From Pyrus communis (lineage: Eukaryota; Streptophyta; Magnoliopsida; Rosales; Rosaceae): a stretch of 64,000 nt of DNA. The translations under genes and the position numbers were made by a program. The notes under the pieces are model-generated. The model worked only from the letters and a program-made list of their open reading frames with translations. It was not told the origin of the DNA and ran no database searches. Of this stretch, positions 59,985-64,000 are shown in pieces. The stretch covers positions 11,930,817 to 11,994,816 of the forward strand of contig NC_084806.1 in the NCBI RefSeq assembly GCF_963583255.1, in the 5' to 3' direction. Each line of letters begins with the position of its first letter. Position 1 is the stretch's first letter.

Positions 59985-62140
59985 ATTGATAGAATTGGTC
60001 CCTGAGTTTGTTCACCGTCAATCATTTTGGTCATTCCGTGAAAATTTTCCGTTAAAATAAGAATAAAAAAAACAAAAGGTTTAAACTCTGTTTACTATCC
60101 TGAAATTTTGTGGTTTTCAACATTTTTTTCGTCCCAAAGTCATACCTAAAGTGTAAATTTTGGGACAGTCTCATACATCCGTTAGTCAAACTGTTAAGTC
60201 TCCCGTTAACTGTGACATGGCGTCCATGTGGACAATGACTGGGTGCCACATGTCATCCACGTGGAAATTAAAAATAAATTATTTTATAAAATAAAATAAA
60301 ATTTTTATATAATAAAAAAATTTTAAAAAATAGGAAATAAAAAAAAAAAAAAAAAACCTTCATCTTCCCCAAATCCCACCCTTGCCCACCCTCCCATCAC
60401 CCACTCGTCTTCTACCTCCCCCAACCCCCTCCCTTCCTTCTTCCCTCTGCAACCCGCACCCTCTCCCCCAAAACCTCCCCCAACCTCACTCCAACCACCA
60501 AAACCAGTCTCCCCCAACCTTCCTTTTTCCCTCTGCAACCCACACCTTCTCCCCCAACCCGCACCCTCCCTTCCTTCTTCCCCCAGATCCAAGCTCACTC
60601 CCAAAACAATAACACACGACCAAAACGACAACCCACAGCTAAAAGATTTGTCCGGTGCTCCTCTCCACTACTGATTTTCGACTTTCCCGACACATCTCCC
60701 TCCTCTTATCCCTCTGTACCAAACCTACTCCATCTTCTTCACCTCCCCTCCCTTCTCCTAATCCCCAAAAAAATTCAATTTTCAGAAAAATTGAGCAAAC
60801 CCAGCATCAAAAACCCAGAACCCAAAATATTTTTGACCCATTTGACTTCAACTTCGATTTCTCGCCGTCGCGGCTAAACTCCAAACCAAATGGTGACGGC
60901 AAATTTCGACAATGTGGGGGTGCTCGGAGAGGTGGCGGCATCATTGTACTGGGCGTGCGACCTGTTTGGTCGAAAACTTGAAGAATTTGGTGCGTTTTAA
61001 TTTGAGGATAAGCTGGGATTGAATCTGCGTGTTGGATTCAAAATTTGGTCGTTTTTTGGATGTTTGATGGTTTCGAAAATCCAAAACCCAAAAAGCAGAA
61101 TAGAGCACTATGGTTTCGAAAATCCAAAACCCAAAAAGCATAATAGAGCACTATAGGGAAGGATAAAAACGACCACGGGTTGGGGGGTCAGGTCCTGACG
61201 ATAGGTGGAGAAGTATGGGTCAGTGGAAGTTCCAAAAGCACAGTGAAGGAGCTAGTGCGAAGAAGCAGCGGCGTCGTGGGTCGAGGTCGATTTTTGGCAG
61301 AAGTAGTGAGCAGAGTGAGACCCGGAGATGCTGCTCTATTGGGGCTTCAGCGGGGAGGTAGGTGCAGGGAAGCGGTTTCTAGCAAGAGTAGTAAGCAGAG
61401 TAAGACCTGAAGGTGCTGCTCTGTAGGGGCTTCGGTGGGGAAATAGGTGCAAGGAAGAGAATGAGGGAGGGAGAAGAAGGGAGGGGGTCGGGGAGGGAAG
61501 GGGTCAGGAAGGGAGGGTGGCGGGGAGGGTGCATGAAGTCTTTAGTTGCAAATTGGACATTTTGGGGGGTTTGATTAAGGCTAGCTAAGTGCGAATGAGG
61601 GTGGGATTTGGGGAAGACGAAGAGGTGGGTGATGGGAGGGTGGGCACGGGTGGGATTTGGGAAAGATGAAGGTTTTTTTTATTTATTAGATAAATTTTTT
61701 ATTTTATTTTATAAAATAATTTATTTTTAATTTCCACGTGGATGACACGTGGCACCCAATCATTGTCTACATGGGCGCCATGTCACAGTTAACGGGAGAC
61801 TTAACAATTTGACGAACGGATGTATGAGATTGTCCCAAAATTTACACTTTAGATATGACTCTGGGACGAAAAAACTTAATGTACTAAATGTTGAAAACCA
61901 CGAAACATAAGGGTAGTAAACATCCATTTGCCCAAAACAAAAATACCTCAATTTTTGTCTAAACATTTATTAAATTGAAAATATTTTGTTGTTTTATTCC
62001 TTATTTAACAAAGACTTCTCATGAAAGAGTCAAAATGATTGACGGTGAATAAATTCAAAATACCTATTATAGAAGAGTTAAAATGATTAACGGAAAATAA
62101 ATCCAAAGTATATATTAATTGATGGTGAACAAATTTAAAA
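59985..62140. mobile_element. Element with long inverted repeats, about 2.1 kb
   Basis: The left arm (about 59985-60415) and right arm (about 61605-62140) are inverted copies over more than 350 bp. Shared blocks include TTCACCGTCAATCATTTTG, AAGTGTAAATTTTGGGACA, CTCCCGTTAACTGTGACATG, CATCCACGTGGAAATTAAAA and CTTCATCTT(C/T)CCCAAATCCCACC. The right end repeats its GATTGACGGTGAA-type terminus three times (about 62038, 62077 and 62120). The interior is not similar to transposases. Long inverted ends without transposase suggest a Mutator-like or foldback-type element, but no target duplication was resolved. Confidence 0.7.
60655..61605 (+). other. Interior of the long-inverted-repeat element with two tandem duplications
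   Basis: A frame at 60655-60981 starts MLLSTTDFRLSRHISLL and has no recognisable domain. A 43 bp unit (containing TTTCGAAAATCCAAAACCC) is repeated at 61068-61110 and 61111-61153. A unit of about 84 bp (containing GTGCTGCTCTGTAGGGGCTT in one copy) is repeated at about 61297-61380 and 61381-61464. The C-rich left and G-rich right parts continue the inverted-repeat character. It may be captured host sequence, but the source is unknown. Confidence 0.4.
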
Positions 62141-62309
62141 TTAAAATATAAAATATTATTTTGAGTAAAAAGTCAATGTCTATAGAAGTCAGAAACAGTC
62201 GCACACATTTCCAGAAAAAAAGCTGATGCATAAAAGTTTATGACAACTGAAATAATCATCCCAAACAAACACGGAAAAAGCAAAAGCCAAAAGCATAACT
62301 TCATTCCGG

Positions 62310-62341
<32 letters not shown>

Positions 62342-62856
62342 CATAACTTCATGATATAATAATTTACGTTTAAGTACAGTTTTAGTTTTTTGCCGTCAAA
62401 TAATCGAAAAACCAAAAGCTAACAAACCAAACACAGCCCTAGAAAAACAAGATTCAAGTTCCAAGGGGCTAACATAACCAATTTTGATCGATTCCTTAAT
62501 ATTTGAGACCAAATCCAAATGAGTGTTTCCAAAGTACCACCCATCACATGCATCATCTGAAAGCAACTTGCATGTAAAAATTTGCCATTATATGGCATTT
62601 TGATTAAATAATGTAATGATACATGAAGATTAAATTATATATGTTATTATATTATTAAATCAGAACGTTACGGTATATAAATTTGTTCCTGTAAGTACCT
62701 GTAAGTTTTTCTGAAACCGTCATGTATGCAGCTAGTTAGATAACCTAACTCTCTCTTGGTAACAAACACAGAGATAAAAATACTTATAATTAACTTGGGA
62801 TCTAATTAGTCATACAAATTAATTAATTATTTTACATTTAATAATTAATTTGGATC
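62141..62856. other. 3' flank of the MAKR1-type gene
   Basis: No gene seen. It contains a run of 31 A (62310-62340) bounded by a 12 bp direct repeat, and A/T-rich DNA likely to hold the 3' untranslated region of the next gene. Confidence 0.45.
62305..62340 (+). mobile_element. Poly(A)-only retroposition scar
   Basis: TCCGG plus 31 A is flanked by the exact 12 bp direct repeat GCATAACTTCAT (62293-62304 and 62341-62352). A target duplication around a bare tail is what a LINE-driven insertion truncated almost completely at its 5' end would leave. Confidence 0.7.
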
Positions 62857-63996
62857 TCAAATCTCATGACTGACCATGGTTGTAGTGCTCTTGCCATGAA
62901 CCAAGGAGTTCTTGCAATGAGCAATTGCGCCTTGAATTGCACTCTGAAGCTCCTCCATGGACGATCTGTCCCCGTACGATGACGTGCTACTACTAGGGCC
63001 ACCACCACCCGAGCCCGTTAGACCCCCAGTGGAAAGAATCCCCGAGTGGCTCGGGGATCCCCGCATTGAAGAAGGGCAGCTAGAAACGCACCCTCTCTTA
63101 CTAGGGTACCTCAGGTTACCGGAGAAGGAATGGGAAAATAATCCATGATTATTAGAGCCATAATCTTTATTAATATTCCTTGCCGCCGTCGCCGTGCATT
63201 TGTCGGGTGTTTTCGTTGTTGTGGTCGTGACCCCCACTCCTCCTCCTCCTCCTCCCCCCATTTTTTGTTGTTGTTTTTGGGAGAGTTTTTCATACAAGGG
63301 CTTCACCTTCTTCAAGTACTTACTAATAACCTCCTTGGCAGTAGTGCTCATGCGTTTAGGTTTCACTGCATTGTTAGATCCGAGCCCCGCCGCGGCGGCG
63401 TTGTTGTGAGGATCTAGAGTGTTGTCTTTCTGCACTTTCGGTTCCTTCTTGAACACGGAGGAGAATCTCGATAACGAGAAGTACTTCTTCTTCGAAACGC
63501 CGTCGTTGGAGTGGACGCTCACGTACTTATTGTTGTTGTTATAGTTGAAGGCGCGCTTGAACAAGGACTCTTCGTTGTTTTCCTCAGTGACGGAGCTGGG
63601 GCGGCGGGAGGAGTCACATGATTGGTCGGCCAAGAGCACGAGGTCGCTGGCAAAAGAGGAGGTAGAATCTCGTGACTCGTTGGAGGAGCTGCCGGTGGAG
63701 TCACGCGACGTGGTGGTGTCGGAGGAGGAAGAGTAGGACGCGGAGGAGGGGAGGAGGAGGGTCCGGACCATGGAGAGGCGAGGGGAGAGGTGGAGAGGGA
63801 GGATCTGTCCTTTGTAGAAGAGCTCGTCGGCGGGGCAGACGGCGTTGGAGGATTTGCGAGGGGAGAGAGAGATGGTGAACTCGAAGTCGGAGGAGGAGGA
63901 GGAGGAGGAATGGAAGGAGTGGGTGGGTGAGGGCGGTAGGGTTTGAGATTTTTGGTGGAGGTGACGGCGGTGAGGGTGAGGATTGGGTTTGGTCAT
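62857..63996 (-). CDS. MAKR1: Membrane-associated kinase regulator 1-type protein, 379 aa
   Basis: Intronless. It starts at 63996 (MTKPNPHPHRR); the window ends 4 bp further, so an upstream in-frame start cannot be excluded. Landmarks match Arabidopsis MAKR1 (At5g26230): FEFTISLSPRK and CPADELFYKGQILPL (residues 38-67), SLSRFSSVFKKEPK (174-187), KRMSTTAKEVISKYLKKVKP (214-233), SFSGNL and KRGC-SSCPSSMRGSPSHSG, then the C-terminal EELQSAIQGAIAHCKNS (348-364) and final HEI. That C-terminal segment corresponds to the part of BKI1 that binds the BRI1 kinase, and Lys/Arg-rich stretches in this family attach to the plasma membrane. It probably modulates a receptor kinase; the partner is unknown. Ser-rich and poly-Gly tracts are prominent. 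No frame damage. Confidence 0.93.
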   Translation of the reverse strand: MTKPNPHPHRRHLHQKSQTLPPSPTHSFHSSSSSSSDFEFTISLSPRKSSNAVCPADELFYKGQILPLHLSPRLSMVRTLLLPSSASYSSSSDTTTSRDSTGSSSNESRDSTSSFASDLVLLADQSCDSSRRPSSVTEENNEESLFKRAFNYNNNNKYVSVHSNDGVSKKKYFSLSRFSSVFKKEPKVQKDNTLDPHNNAAAAGLGSNNAVKPKRMSTTAKEVISKYLKKVKPLYEKLSQKQQQKMGGGGGGGVGVTTTTTKTPDKCTATAARNINKDYGSNNHGLFSHSFSGNLRYPSKRGCVSSCPSSMRGSPSHSGILSTGGLTGSGGGGPSSSTSSYGDRSSMEELQSAIQGAIAHCKNSLVHGKSTTTMVSHEI

Positions 63997-64000
63997 ATTA

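Noticed and set aside
60323..60631. Protein gene on the minus strand from a Gly-rich frame
   Set aside because: The frame is the complement of a C-rich low-complexity arm of the inverted-repeat element; no domain.
1..64000. CRISPR arrays, bacterial operons, riboswitches
   Set aside because: The window is plant nuclear DNA. Repeats are explained by mobile elements and microsatellites; no regularly spaced array was seen.

Overview
This is plant nuclear DNA from a dicot. Split genes have GT-AG introns, and the three intact protein genes plus one intron-rich receptor-like gene belong to plant families. The mobile elements (a Cassandra 5S-carrying TRIM, Tat-type and chromodomain Ty3/gypsy elements, a plant L1-type LINE, a Helitron, Harbinger, hAT and Mutator-like MITEs) are typical of angiosperms. 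From the style of the repeats I suspect a woody Rosaceae genome such as apple or pear, but that is an impression and cannot be proven from this window.

Layout. 1-2690: the 3' part of an LTR retrotransposon whose 5' half lies outside the window. About 3.6-20.5 kb: a small palindromic MITE split by a 16.6 kb Tat-like Ty3/gypsy element on the minus strand. That element carries an antisense extra ORF, has lost its reverse transcriptase, and was later hit by a non-autonomous hAT element and by a solo-LTR-like element that itself contains a 3.1 kb deleted chromodomain Ty3/gypsy element. About 20.7-27.3 kb: a second MITE split by a 6 kb LINE whose ORF1 is split by a Cassandra element. 27.9-33.3 kb: a complete 19-exon ARIA-like ARM-repeat/BTB gene (minus). 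34.3-36.5 kb: a tandem duplication with a Harbinger MITE, SINE-like sequences and a hAT MITE. 37.2-40.4 kb: a complete 9-exon secreted malectin-like/LRR gene (plus). 42.1-42.8 kb: an intronless gene for an ADELF-motif protein (minus). 47.3-53.9 kb: a Mutator-like MITE split by two long solo-LTR-like elements, one of which holds a Harbinger-type element that has captured a glutaredoxin-like gene fragment. 54.9-58.4 kb: a Helitron with a captured R2R3-MYB exon. 60.0-62.1 kb: an element with long inverted repeats. 62.9-64.0 kb: an intronless MAKR1-type gene (minus).

The host genes need not work together, although two (MAKR1-type and ADELF-motif) share a short motif and the ARIA-like gene belongs to abscisic-acid signalling in other plants. 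The dominant biology is nested transposition, readable here because many insertions keep exact target-site duplications, and several preserve recognisable empty-site sequence. No wholly new system was found. The most interesting items are the gene fragments captured by a Harbinger-type element and by a Helitron, the triple MITE-LINE-Cassandra nest, an intronic copy of an exon start inside the malectin-like gene, a GC-AG intron, and a tail-only retroposition scar. All identifications are by eye, without database searches.
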